The notes under the pieces were generated by a model that ran no database searches, had not been told where the DNA came from, and worked only from the letters and a program-made list of their open reading frames with translations. Below, piece after piece: positions 42,585 to 51,091 of a DNA stretch of 64,000 bases. Numbering within the stretch: the first letter of the stretch is position 1; every line of letters starts with the position of its first letter. Source of the stretch: Saccharopolyspora flava (GTDB lineage: Bacteria; Actinomycetota; Actinomycetes; Mycobacteriales; Pseudonocardiaceae); contig NZ_FOZX01000005.1 of NCBI RefSeq assembly GCF_900116135.1, positions 62,001-126,000 of the forward strand, given 5' to 3'. Made by a program: the position numbers and the translations under genes.

Positions 42585-43385
42585 CTAGCGGACCACGGCG
42601 CGGGATTGGGGGGAGACCGCGAGGTCTCCGGCGATGCGCTCGGCGGTGGCCAGGAGCGGGGGCAGCAGGTCCTGCTCGGCGGCTTCGCGGGTGGTGCGGC
42701 TGGCGTGCGAGGAGATGTTCACCGCCGCCACCGCCCGGCCGTAGCGGTCCCGGATGGGGGCCGCGATCGAGCGCAGCCCGGCCTCCAGCTCCTGGTCGAC
42801 CAGCGCCCAGCCCTGCCCGCGCACCCGCTCCAGCTCCGCCTGCAGGTCCTCCCGGGCGGTGATCGTGTGCGGCCCCAGCGGCGCGAGATCGACCTGGTCG
42901 AGGTGCGCGCGGAGCTTGTCCTCGGGCAGGTCGGCCAGCATCACCCGGCCCATCGACGTGGCGTAGGCGGGGAAGCGGGTGCCGATGTTGATCGAGACCG
43001 TCATGATCCGCGAGGTGGGAACGCGCGCCACGTAGACGATGTCGGTCCCGTCGAGCACCGACACCGACGCCGACTCGTGCACCTCGGAGACCAGCCCCTC
43101 CAGGTGCGGCTGGGCGATCTCCGGCAGCGACACGCTCGACAGGTACGAGAACCCCAGCTCCAGCACCCGCGGCGTCAGCGCGAACACCCGCCCGTCGGTC
43201 CACACGTAGCCCAAACCGACCAGGGTGTGCAGGAACCGGCGGGCCGCCGCGCGCGACAGGTCCGTCGCGCGGGCGACCTCCGAGAGCGTCATCTCCGGGC
43301 TCGACTCGCTGAACGCGCGAATCACCGCGAGCCCCCGCGCCAGCGACTGCACGTAGCCGCTGCTGGTGTCGGCCTCGGACTCCAT
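42585..43385 (-). CDS. pcaR: IclR family regulator of the protocatechuate pathway
   Basis: A 266-residue IclR protein: N-terminal winged helix (about 12-75; MTLSEVARATDLSRAAARRFLHTLVGLGYV) and a C-terminal effector domain (about 90-260; GTRFPAYATSMGRVMLADLP). The sequence type is that of PcaR/PobR. It is the last gene of the pca operon, 38 bases after pcaC, and two bases from the stop of the convergent lactate regulator. An inverted repeat at the operon head is its likely target. Confidence 0.88.
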   Translation of the reverse strand: MESEADTSSGYVQSLARGLAVIRAFSESSPEMTLSEVARATDLSRAAARRFLHTLVGLGYVWTDGRVFALTPRVLELGFSYLSSVSLPEIAQPHLEGLVSEVHESASVSVLDGTDIVYVARVPTSRIMTVSINIGTRFPAYATSMGRVMLADLPEDKLRAHLDQVDLAPLGPHTITAREDLQAELERVRGQGWALVDQELEAGLRSIAAPIRDRYGRAVAAVNISSHASRTTREAAEQDLLPPLLATAERIAGDLAVSPQSRAVVR

Positions 43386-43423
43386 CGGTGATCCCCTCGT
43401 CGGCGGAACGGCCTCGGATGAAA

Positions 43424-43807
43424 CTACTCCGTCTGCTCCTCGCTCAGGATCGTATTGGCGATGCCGAACGCGGTGTTGGCGCGGGGCACGCCCGCGTAGA
43501 TCGCCACGTGCATCAGCACCTCCTTGATCCGCTCGGGCTCCAGCCCGTTGCGGCGGGCCGCCCGCACGTGCATCGCGAACTCGTCCTCGCACCCGGTGGC
43601 GGCCAGGATCGCCAGGGTCAGCATGCTGCGGGTGGGCCGGTCGACGCCGTCGCCGGTCCACACCTCGCCCCACGCGTAGCGGGTGATGAAGTCCTGGAAC
43701 CCCTCGGTGAAGTCGGTCTTGCGGGCGTTCGCGCGATCGACGTGCGCGTCGCCGAGGACCTCGCGCCGCACCCGCATTCCCGCGTCGTAGCGGCTCTCGT
43801 CGCTCAC
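43424..43807 (-). CDS. pcaC: 4-carboxymuconolactone decarboxylase
   Basis: A 127-residue enzyme converting gamma-carboxymuconolactone to beta-ketoadipate enol-lactone. The family pattern MRVRREVLGDAHVDRA, RYAWGEVW, RSMLTLAILAATG, EFAMHVRAARRNGL and HVAIYAGVPRANTAF is complete, with the catalytic Glu and His of the CMD fold. GTG start overlaps pcaD by GTGA. Many actinobacteria fuse pcaD and pcaC as pcaL; here they are two overlapping frames. Confidence 0.93.
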   Translation of the reverse strand: MSDESRYDAGMRVRREVLGDAHVDRANARKTDFTEGFQDFITRYAWGEVWTGDGVDRPTRSMLTLAILAATGCEDEFAMHVRAARRNGLEPERIKEVLMHVAIYAGVPRANTAFGIANTILSEEQTE

Positions 43808-44562
43808 GCGGCACCCCCGAACAGCTCCAGCAGCAACCGGTTCACGGTCTCCGGCTGCTCGGCGTTGGCGAGGTGCGCGGCCGAGGGCACCACCTCCACG
43901 CGAGCGCCGGGCACGTCCGCGGCGATGCGCTCGGCGTGCGACGGGGGAGTGGCCGGGTCCTCGGCGCCGGCGATCGCCAGCGTCGGGGCGGTGATGCCGC
44001 CGAGCCCGCCGAGGAGATCCATCTCGGCGATGGCCTCGCAGCAGCCCGCGTAGCCCTCGGGGTCGGCGCTGAGGATCATGTCGGTGAACTTCTCCCGGAT
44101 CGCGGGGTTCCCGGTCGCGGCCGGGGTGAACCAGCGCGGCAGCGAGGACTCCACCATCGCCGCCATCCCGTTCGCCCGCACCGTCGCCGCCCGCTCCGAC
44201 CAGGACGGGCCGCCCAGGTCCGCCGAGGTGCAGATCAGCGCCAGCGAGGCGATGCGCTTTGGGGCGTTCTCGCCCAGCCACATCCCGGTCATGCCGCCCA
44301 GCGACACCCCGGCGAAGTGGACCCGGTCGATGCCCAGCCGGTCCAGCAGCTCCAGCACGTCGCCGCCGAGATCGGCCAGCGAGTACGGGCCCGGCTCGGC
44401 CTTCGTGCCGCCGTGCCCGCGCTGGTCGTAGCGCAGCACGCGGAAGCGCTCGCGCAACGCCGGGACCTGCTCGTCCCACAGGCGCAGGTCGGTTCCCAGC
44501 GAGTTGGACAGCACCACGACCGGAGCCCCCTCGGGCCCGGTCAGCTCGTGGTTGACGTTCAC
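43804..44562 (-). CDS. pcaD: 3-oxoadipate enol-lactonase
   Basis: A 252-residue alpha/beta hydrolase with the nucleophile elbow GVSLGG, early oxyanion segment LSNSLGTDLRLWDEQ, RYDQRGHGGT, the acid in AGAEDPATP and the final histidine in SAAHLANAEQP. Hydrolyses enol-lactone to beta-ketoadipate. GTG start lies in GGAGGAGCGGTGA and overlaps the pcaB stop by four bases, indicating coupling. Confidence 0.92.
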   Translation of the reverse strand: MNVNHELTGPEGAPVVVLSNSLGTDLRLWDEQVPALRERFRVLRYDQRGHGGTKAEPGPYSLADLGGDVLELLDRLGIDRVHFAGVSLGGMTGMWLGENAPKRIASLALICTSADLGGPSWSERAATVRANGMAAMVESSLPRWFTPAATGNPAIREKFTDMILSADPEGYAGCCEAIAEMDLLGGLGGITAPTLAIAGAEDPATPPSHAERIAADVPGARVEVVPSAAHLANAEQPETVNRLLLELFGGAA

Positions 44563-45875
44563 CGCTCCTCCATTCCGGTGTGTGCGGCCAAAGCCCGATC
44601 GATGAATGCCGACGCCGAGCCCAGGTAGTCGGCCGCCGAGGTCGCCGCGATCACGTCGTCGGCCGAGAGCACCTGCCGCACCCGGGGTTCGGCCAGCAGC
44701 GCGGCGCGCAGCGTGCCCCCGTCCTCGACGGTCCTCCGGCACAGCTCGGCGACGAGCTCCTGGGCCTCGGTGCGGCCCAGCGCGCCCATGAGACGCCCGG
44801 CGGCGTTCTCCGCGAGCACCAGACCTCCGGTGAGGTCGAGGTTCGCGGCCATCCGGTCCGGGTGAACCCGCAAGCCCTCCAACAACTCCCGCGTCCGCCG
44901 CGCCGCGCCCGCCGCCAGCCGCAGCAGCTCGGTCAGCGGTTCCCACTCCGACTGCCACGCCCCGGCGGCCCGCTCGTAGGACTGCGGCATCGCCGACAGC
45001 AGCGTCGCCACCAGCCCCGGAACCCGCTGCGTCGCAGCGGTGATGAGCACCGAGGTGGCCGGGTTCTGCTTGTGCGGCATCGCCGACGACCCGCCCGGCC
45101 TGCCCTCGGTGAGCTCGCCGACCTCGGTCTGCGCGTGCAGCTCCACGTCCAGCGCGATCTTGCCCAGCACCCCGCACGCCGCGCCGATCGCGCCCGCCAG
45201 CTCGGCGATCCGGGAGCGGTCGGTGTGCCACGGCAGCACCGGCTCGGCCAGCCCCAGCCGCTCGGCGACCCCGCCCAGCACCTCGGTGCCGCTCGCCCCC
45301 AGCGACGCCAGCGTGCCCGCCGCGCCGCCGAACTGGACCGCCGGGCGCACCCGCCGCAGCCCGGTGATCGCCTCGTCCAGCGCGGTCAGCCAGCCGGCGC
45401 AGCGCAACCCGAACGTCGTCGGCAGCGCCTGCTGCAGCAGCGATCGCGCGATCAGCACCGTCCCGCGATGCTCCTCGGCCAGCTGCGCGCACCGCCGCGC
45501 CGCCGCCAGCAGGTCCTCCACGACCGGCTCCAGCACGTCGCGCACCAGCAGCATCGCCGCGGTGTCGATGACGTCCTGGCTGGTCGCGCCCCGGTGCACG
45601 TGCGGCCGCGACGCCGGCGAGACCGCGGCCGTGAGGTCCTTGACCAGCGCGATCACCGGTGTCGCCGAGGCCGCCGCGCGCTCACCGATCGAGGCCGCGT
45701 CGAACAGCTCCGCGCGGCAGTGCGCCGCGATGTCCTCGGCCGCCTCGGCCGGAACGATCCCGGCCTTGGCCTGCGCGGCAGCCAGCGCCGCCTCGAAGTC
45801 CAGCATCGCCTGCAGCCAGGCCGTCTCCCCGGTGCGCTCGGTGGCCTCCGGGGTGCTGAACATCGGACCGAACAC
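44559..45875 (-). CDS. pcaB: 3-carboxy-cis,cis-muconate cycloisomerase
   Basis: A 438-residue member of the fumarase/aspartase superfamily with the signature GGSSAMPHKQNPATS and the early helix AWLQAMLDFEAALAAAQAKAG. Catalyses lactonisation of carboxymuconate. I used GTG 45875 because AAGGAG is six bases upstream and the N-terminus then matches relatives; ATG 45914, which overlaps the pcaG stop but lacks a ribosome site, would add 13 residues. Confidence 0.9.
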   Translation of the reverse strand: MFGPMFSTPEATERTGETAWLQAMLDFEAALAAAQAKAGIVPAEAAEDIAAHCRAELFDAASIGERAAASATPVIALVKDLTAAVSPASRPHVHRGATSQDVIDTAAMLLVRDVLEPVVEDLLAAARRCAQLAEEHRGTVLIARSLLQQALPTTFGLRCAGWLTALDEAITGLRRVRPAVQFGGAAGTLASLGASGTEVLGGVAERLGLAEPVLPWHTDRSRIAELAGAIGAACGVLGKIALDVELHAQTEVGELTEGRPGGSSAMPHKQNPATSVLITAATQRVPGLVATLLSAMPQSYERAAGAWQSEWEPLTELLRLAAGAARRTRELLEGLRVHPDRMAANLDLTGGLVLAENAAGRLMGALGRTEAQELVAELCRRTVEDGGTLRAALLAEPRVRQVLSADDVIAATSAADYLGSASAFIDRALAAHTGMEER

Positions 45876-45913
45876 ACCCGACTCCTTCGCTCTCCAGTGG
45901 ACTGACCGCCCCA

Positions 45914-46474
45914 TCAGACCGCGAAGAACACCGTTTCGCCATCGCCCTGCAGGCGGATGTCGAACCGCAGCCCCTCGGCGTCGGCGGCGGCGATCAGCGT
46001 GTCGCGCCGCTCGGCGGGCACCGTCGGCAGCACCGGGTCGGTGTCGTTGGCGGCCTCGCCCGGGAAGTACACGCGGGTCACCACGCGGTTGAGCATCCCC
46101 CGCGCCAGCACGGTCACGTCGATGTGCGGCGCCTCGGTCCGGCCGTCCGGCGTCGGCAGCACGCCCGGTTTGACCGTGCGGAACCGGAAGCGGCCCTCGG
46201 TGTCGGTGGGGCAGCGGCCGAACCCCTGCCAGCCGGAGGAGTCCGGGCGCGGGTCGTCGGGGTGATCGAAGCGGCCCCGCTCGTCGGCCTGCCAGATCTC
46301 GATCACGCCGTCCGGGACCGGATCGCCGTTGCCGTCGCGGAGAACGCCGTGCAGCACGAACGCGCCCTCGCGGTCGGCGGGCACCAGCTCGGGCCCGTCG
46401 TCCCACAGGATCCCGTCCGGCAGGGCGTAGAACGGGCCGACCGTCTGCGACGGGGTGGTGGCGGGAACACCCAT
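45914..46474 (-). CDS. pcaG: Protocatechuate 3,4-dioxygenase, alpha subunit
   Basis: A 186-residue alpha chain of the intradiol dioxygenase: TPSQTVGPFYALP at the N-terminus, IEIWQADERGRFDHP, FRTVKPGVLP, and HIDVTVLARGMLNRVVTRVYFPGE. As expected for the alpha chain, the iron ligands are not all kept; iron is bound by the beta chain. Its start overlaps the pcaH stop (TGATG). Confidence 0.94.
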   Translation of the reverse strand: MGVPATTPSQTVGPFYALPDGILWDDGPELVPADREGAFVLHGVLRDGNGDPVPDGVIEIWQADERGRFDHPDDPRPDSSGWQGFGRCPTDTEGRFRFRTVKPGVLPTPDGRTEAPHIDVTVLARGMLNRVVTRVYFPGEAANDTDPVLPTVPAERRDTLIAAADAEGLRFDIRLQGDGETVFFAV

Positions 46475-47226
46475 CAGTCGTCGTCCTCCTCTTCCTCGTC
46501 CTCGAACACGGTGGCCTGCGGGCCGCGCAGCACGATGTCCCACTTGAAGCTCAACGCCCACTCGGGAACCGTGGAGTCCAGGTCGAAGCGGGAGATCATC
46601 CGCTGCCGCGCCTTCTCGTCGCGCACCGAGTTGAAGATCGGGTCCTGGTAGAACAGCGGATCGCCCGGGAAGTACATCTGGGTGATCAGCCGCTGCGTGA
46701 ACGCCTGCCCGAACAGCGAGAAGTGGATGTGCGCCGGGCGCCACGCGTTGTCGTGGTTGCGCCACGGGTAGGCGCCCGGCTTGATGGTGATGAACCGGTA
46801 GTTGCCCTCGGAGTCGGTCATGCACCGGCCGGTGCCGGAGAAGTTCGGGTCCAGCGGCGCCGGATGCCGGTCGCCCTGGTGCAGGTAGCGCCCCGCCGAG
46901 TTGGCCTGCCAGATCTCCACCAGCGTGTTCGGCACGGGTTTGCCGGACGAGTCCAGCACCTTGCCGCTGACGATGATCCGCTCGCCCAGCGGCTCGCCGT
47001 CGTGCTGGACGGTCAGGTCGTGGTCGTGCTCGCCGCACCGGTCCTGCCCCAGCAGCGGGCCGGTGACCTCGGTGAGGTTCTGCGGCAGGTACTGCAACGG
47101 CTGCTTCGGGTGCCGCAGCGCCGACGACCGGTACTCGGGCGAGTCCAGCGGCGGGTGCGAACCGTCGTCCGGCAGGTACTCCGGCAGGATGAGACCGGAA
47201 TCGGACCGAGTCTCATGAACAGTCAT
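46474..47226 (-). CDS. pcaH: Protocatechuate 3,4-dioxygenase, beta subunit
   Basis: A 250-residue beta chain holding the ferric site: Y114 (AGRYLH), Y153 (GAYPW), H166 and H168 (RPAHIHFS), with the neighbouring arginine R163. It opens the protocatechuate ring between the hydroxyls. The C-terminus is an unusual run of Asp and Glu. Thirty-nine bases downstream of pcaJ; start ATG with AGGAG upstream. Confidence 0.95.
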   Translation of the reverse strand: MTVHETRSDSGLILPEYLPDDGSHPPLDSPEYRSSALRHPKQPLQYLPQNLTEVTGPLLGQDRCGEHDHDLTVQHDGEPLGERIIVSGKVLDSSGKPVPNTLVEIWQANSAGRYLHQGDRHPAPLDPNFSGTGRCMTDSEGNYRFITIKPGAYPWRNHDNAWRPAHIHFSLFGQAFTQRLITQMYFPGDPLFYQDPIFNSVRDEKARQRMISRFDLDSTVPEWALSFKWDIVLRGPQATVFEDEEEEDDD

Positions 47227-47265
47227 AAGAGGACTCCTCGAACGGCTTTGTTCTGCTGGCGACGC

Positions 47266-48021
47266 CTAGACCGTAGCTTTGAGCGCGCGGAGGACTTCCA
47301 GCTCCTTTTCACTGGGTGGATCCTGGGCCCCGAGGTCGTCGGCGACCTTGAGGTCCCAGCCCGCGGCTTCCCGGGCCTGCTCGACGGTGGAGCCGGGGCT
47401 GAGCTCGGTGAGCGTGAGCTCGCAGGTCTCGGGATCCGGGCGCAGCACGCCGAGATCGGTGATGACCTTGACCGGGCCCCTGCCGCGCAGGCCCAGCTCC
47501 TCCCGGTCGCCCTTGCCGGTGCCGTAGCCCAGCGAGGTCACGAAGTCCACGCGGTCGACGAAGCTGCGGGGGCTCATCCGCATCACGATGAGCACCTCGC
47601 GGCAGGAGGCCGCGATCTCCGGGGCGCCGCCCGCGCCGGGCAGCCGCACCTTGGGGTTGCGGTAGTCGCCGCCGATGACGGTGGTGTTGATGTTGCCGAA
47701 CTTGTCGACCTGCGCGCCGCCGAGGAAGCCGATGTCGATGCGGCCCGGCTGCAACCAGTAGTTGAAGATCTCCGGCACGCTGATCACCGAGTCGGCGGTG
47801 TCGGCCAGCACGCCGTCGCCGATGGACAGCGGCAGCCGGTCGGGCTTGGCGCCCAGGGTGCCCGACTCGTAGATCAGCACCAGGTTCGGGGCGTGCGTGC
47901 GGCGCGCCAGGTTGGCCGCGGTGCTGGGCAGGCCGATGCCCACGAAGCACTTGGCGCCGTCCTCCAGCGACCGGGCGGCCCCGACCGTCATCATCTCGTC
48001 GGAGGTGAACTCCAGGCTCAT
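47266..48021 (-). CDS. pcaJ: 3-oxoadipate CoA-transferase, subunit B
   Basis: A 251-residue class I CoA-transferase beta chain: GAKCFVGIGLPSTAANLARR, the catalytic glutamate in LIYESGTLGAKPD, and GGAQVDKFGNINTTVIG. Together with pcaI it moves CoA from succinyl-CoA to beta-ketoadipate. ATG overlaps the pcaI stop by ATGA. The gene for the final thiolase, pcaF, is absent from this operon. Confidence 0.88.
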   Translation of the reverse strand: MSLEFTSDEMMTVGAARSLEDGAKCFVGIGLPSTAANLARRTHAPNLVLIYESGTLGAKPDRLPLSIGDGVLADTADSVISVPEIFNYWLQPGRIDIGFLGGAQVDKFGNINTTVIGGDYRNPKVRLPGAGGAPEIAASCREVLIVMRMSPRSFVDRVDFVTSLGYGTGKGDREELGLRGRGPVKVITDLGVLRPDPETCELTLTELSPGSTVEQAREAAGWDLKVADDLGAQDPPSEKELEVLRALKATV

Positions 48022-48839
48022 CGCGCGCTCCTCTCCGCACCCAGGACCTCGGTGGCCAGCCACTGCTCGAAGCGCTCGCGGTCCCGGCCGATCGGGTCCC
48101 AGTCCTGGTAGTAGCCGTTGTCGCGTTCGTAGTAGCCCTGCGCGTAGGACGGGTGCGCGCCGCGCGGCACCTCGGCGACGGCGGTGACCACCCACTGCGG
48201 CAGCACCACGGCCCCCGGCACCGGTTCGAGCTCGTCGACGACCTCCTCGACGGTCACCAGCGACCGCGCCGAGGCCAGCACCGTCTCCTTCTGCACGCCG
48301 GTGATGCCCCACATCTGCACGTTGCCGGCCCGGTCGGCGCGCTGCGCGTGGATGATGCCCACGTCCGGGTTGACCGCCGGGACGGCGGTGAGGCGCTCGC
48401 CGGTGAACGGGCACTCGATCGGTTTGATCGTCTCGGTCTGGCCGTGCAGATCGGTGCCGGTGTAGCCGCGCAGCACCGCGAACGGCAGCCCGGCGGCCCC
48501 GGCCGCGTAGCGGTTGGCCATGCCCGCGTGGCTGTGCTCCTCGATCTCCAGCGGCACCGGCCAGGAGTTCTGGATGGCGTCGCGGAAGCGGTGCAGCGAG
48601 CCGACTCCGGGGTTGCCGCCCCAGGAGAAGATCAGCTTGCGCGCGCAGCCGGCGCCGATCATCTGGTCGTAGACGATGTCGGGCGTCATGCGGATCAGCG
48701 TCAGGTCCGTGCGGCCCTGCCGGATGATCTCGTGTCCGGCGGCGACCGGGATGAGATGCGTGAATCCCTCCAGCGCGACCGTGTCGCCGTCGTGGACGAG
48801 CTCCGCGACGGCCTCGCGAAGGCTCAGGATGCGTGCCAC
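48018..48839 (-). CDS. pcaI: 3-oxoadipate CoA-transferase, subunit A
   Basis: A 273-residue class I CoA-transferase alpha chain beginning MARILSLREAVAELVHDGDTVALEGFTH and carrying the G-x-G-x-x-R-K motif GAGCARKLIFSWGGNPG. GTG 48839 is chosen for AGGGG seven bases upstream; further GTGs upstream lie near the operator. First gene of the pca operon read leftwards, just after an IclR-type inverted repeat. Confidence 0.87.
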   Translation of the reverse strand: MARILSLREAVAELVHDGDTVALEGFTHLIPVAAGHEIIRQGRTDLTLIRMTPDIVYDQMIGAGCARKLIFSWGGNPGVGSLHRFRDAIQNSWPVPLEIEEHSHAGMANRYAAGAAGLPFAVLRGYTGTDLHGQTETIKPIECPFTGERLTAVPAVNPDVGIIHAQRADRAGNVQMWGITGVQKETVLASARSLVTVEEVVDELEPVPGAVVLPQWVVTAVAEVPRGAHPSYAQGYYERDNGYYQDWDPIGRDRERFEQWLATEVLGAERSAR

Positions 48840-48856
48840 CCCGACCACCCCTCGTT

Positions 48857-48890
48857 GTTCGCATAGTGAACAGATGTGCTGCATGCGAAC
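48857..48890. promoter_or_regulatory. IclR-type operator of the pca operon
   Basis: Perfect 8-base arms GTTCGCAT (48857-48864) and ATGCGAAC (48883-48890), 18 bases apart, plus an internal GTTC-N7-GAAC (48857-48871). Sits 18 bases ahead of pcaI. Repeated GTTCG boxes are the usual target of PcaR/PobR-type IclR proteins. Confidence 0.65.
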
Positions 48891-48953
48891 GATAGGGGAG
48901 ACAGGTCGTCCCGGTCAAGGGTGGTTTCGCCTGGTCGAAGCCGCTTCGGCTGT

Positions 48954-49439
48954 TCAGAGCTCGCCGGTCGGCGGCAGGCCTTCGGCGGGCAGGCCCAGCA
49001 CCTGCACGGCGGCTTCGGCCGCGCAGGTGGCCTGCAGGTAGCCGGTCTCGCCCCAGGCCAGCAGGTCGCCGGCCTTGCTCGGGTGCACCAGCAGCCGCCG
49101 GTAGGTGCGGCCGCTGTCCGGGTCCGGTGCGGCCGGGTAGGCGCAGGAGATCACCGCGGCCATCCGGACCTGGGCATAGGGGGAGATGCCGTCGTCGACG
49201 CACTGGTAGCCGAGGTAGTGCGGCTCGTCGATGTCGACGGTGACCTCTTCCATCGTCTCGCGCCGCAGGATGTCGGCGTAGGCGATCTCTCCCGGCTCCG
49301 GCCGGCCGCCGGGCAGCGTGTGCTTGCTGCCGTCGAGGCGGATCAGCAGCCTGCCGTCGGGGACGAACAGGAACCCGTACACCTGCCGCACCGCCAGGCC
49401 CGCCGGAACGGGGTCGGTGTGCCAGGAGAACTTGGGCAT
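48954..49439 (-). CDS. NUDIX hydrolase
   Basis: A 161-residue protein with a Nudix box GGRPEPGEIAYADILRRETMEEV; spacing has one extra residue and the usual Gly near the end is Thr, so it is slightly degenerate but keeps the R-E-x-x-E-E metal ligands. Hydrolyses a nucleoside-diphosphate-linked substrate not identifiable from sequence. ATG 49439 follows AAGGGACC. Divergent from the second Nramp-like gene. Confidence 0.85.
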   Translation of the reverse strand: MPKFSWHTDPVPAGLAVRQVYGFLFVPDGRLLIRLDGSKHTLPGGRPEPGEIAYADILRRETMEEVTVDIDEPHYLGYQCVDDGISPYAQVRMAAVISCAYPAAPDPDSGRTYRRLLVHPSKAGDLLAWGETGYLQATCAAEAAVQVLGLPAEGLPPTGEL

Positions 49440-49581
49440 CGGTGCGGGTCCCTTCGCCACGGTGTCAGAAAAGATCACTTTACCGGAGACCGGCCTGACC
49501 GCACCGGCATTCGACCGGGTGTTTCCGCAGCGCACGGGTTTCGATTCGGACATTCGGGATGGATCCAGTCGTGTGAGCTGG

Positions 49582-49610
49582 TTCACAACACCCTGCCGGG
49601 TTGCTACACC
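49582..49610 (+). promoter_or_regulatory. Possible sigma-70 promoter of the second Nramp-like gene
   Basis: TTCACA (49582-49587), 17-base spacer and TACACC (49605-49610), 36 bases before the GTG start. The -10 is imperfect. Confidence 0.35.
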
Positions 49611-49645
49611 TGATCGGCCGTATCCGCTCCAGCCCAGGAGGCACC

Positions 49646-51091
49646 GTGGCCGTCCAGGACCGAGAGAGACCGGAAGCAGGGGCCATCGCCCGTGAACTGC
49701 CCAGCGGATTCCTTCCCCCGGCGAGGTACCGGGATCTGCCCGAACCGCGCCGGTTCCGGCAGATCTTCGGCGCCAGCATCATCCTCACCGCCACCGCGAT
49801 CGGTTCCGGCGAGTTCGTGCTGTGGCCCTACATCACCAGCCAGGTCGGCCTCGTTCTCATGTGGACGGCCGTGCTCGGCTTCTTCATGCAGTACATCCTC
49901 AACATGGAGATCGAGCGGTACACGCTGGCCACCGGCGAAACCGCGGTCACCGGCTTCACCCGGATCTGGCCGCCGCTGGGCGTGCTCATCACCGTCATCG
50001 CGATCATCCCGAACCTCTGGCCCGGCTGGGCGACCGGCGCGGCGACGATCGTGACCTACGTGGCCGGTGCGGGATCACCGGTGCCGATCGCGATCGTGGC
50101 GATGGTGGCCATCGGGTCGGCCCTCACCCTGTCCAAGGTGGTCTACAAGACCGTGGAACGCGTCGAGATGGTGCTGGTGGGCGGCATCGCGGTGTTCCTG
50201 GTGGTGGCGCTGTTCGTCGGTACCGGCCTGTCGGACTGGGCCGCCTTCGGTGCCAGCTTCGCCCACGTCGGCCAGCTGCCGCCGATGGAGGAGGTCGGCG
50301 GTGTGGCCGCGCTGCTGGGCGCGATCGCCTTCGCCGGGGCCGGCGGCGGCAACAACCTGGTGCAGAGCAACTGGGTGCGCGACAAGCGGATGGGCATGGG
50401 GCGGTTCATGCCTCGGGTGACCTCGCCGTTCACCGGCGCGGAGGAGGCCGCGGCCGGGACCGGGCACATGTTCCTCGACAACGACGACAACCGCCGCCGC
50501 TGGAAGGGCTGGTGGAAGGTCGCCAACGTCGAGCAGTTCGGCACCTTCTTCCTGCTCGGCTGCGGAACCCTGGTGATCATGTCGGTGCTGGCCTACGCCA
50601 CGGTCTTCGGCCGCCCGCTGCCCGAGGACGACTTCGACTTCATCAAGGCCGAGGGCGAGGTCTTCGGACAGAACTTCGGGCCCTGGTTCCAGATGGCCCT
50701 CTGGTGCGCGGGCGCGATCGCGCTGTTCTCCACCCAGCTGGGCATCATGGACTGGGTGAGCCGGCTGACCGCCGACACCGTCAAGGTCACGTTCTTCCGC
50801 GACAGCACCAAGGTCACCGAGAGCCGCGTCTACTTCGCGGTGATCTGGCTGATGATCGTCGCCGGGTCGGCGATCCTGCTGTCGGGCACCGACCAGCCGC
50901 TGGCGCTGATCCTGATCTCCTCGTCGGCGGGCGGCGTGGTGATGTTCCTGTACTCGATGCTGCTGATCGTCACCAACCGCCGCTTCCTGCCGCGGGTCAT
51001 CCGCCTCGGCGGCTGGCGCCTGGTGATGATGTGCGTCGCGGTGGTCTTCTACGGCTACTTCTCCGTCGCCCTGCTCATCGACCAGTTCTAG
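49646..51091 (+). CDS. Nramp-related permease without the canonical metal motif (paralogue 2)
   Basis: A 481-residue APC-fold permease, about eleven helices, homologous to the product at 19261-20757 (IERYTLATGET, RRWKGWWKV). The Nramp helix-1 metal motif is replaced by AIGSGEFVLWPY and helix 6 reads AFAGAGGGNNLVQSNW, again lacking Met/His ligands. Start GTG 49646 after CCCAGGAGG. Located next to the protocatechuate operon, separated by a NUDIX gene, so uptake of an organic acid is a reasonable guess. Its stop codon overlaps that of the convergent DUF3048 gene in the palindrome CTAG. Confidence 0.78.
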   Translation: MAVQDRERPEAGAIARELPSGFLPPARYRDLPEPRRFRQIFGASIILTATAIGSGEFVLWPYITSQVGLVLMWTAVLGFFMQYILNMEIERYTLATGETAVTGFTRIWPPLGVLITVIAIIPNLWPGWATGAATIVTYVAGAGSPVPIAIVAMVAIGSALTLSKVVYKTVERVEMVLVGGIAVFLVVALFVGTGLSDWAAFGASFAHVGQLPPMEEVGGVAALLGAIAFAGAGGGNNLVQSNWVRDKRMGMGRFMPRVTSPFTGAEEAAAGTGHMFLDNDDNRRRWKGWWKVANVEQFGTFFLLGCGTLVIMSVLAYATVFGRPLPEDDFDFIKAEGEVFGQNFGPWFQMALWCAGAIALFSTQLGIMDWVSRLTADTVKVTFFRDSTKVTESRVYFAVIWLMIVAGSAILLSGTDQPLALILISSSAGGVVMFLYSMLLIVTNRRFLPRVIRLGGWRLVMMCVAVVFYGYFSVALLIDQF

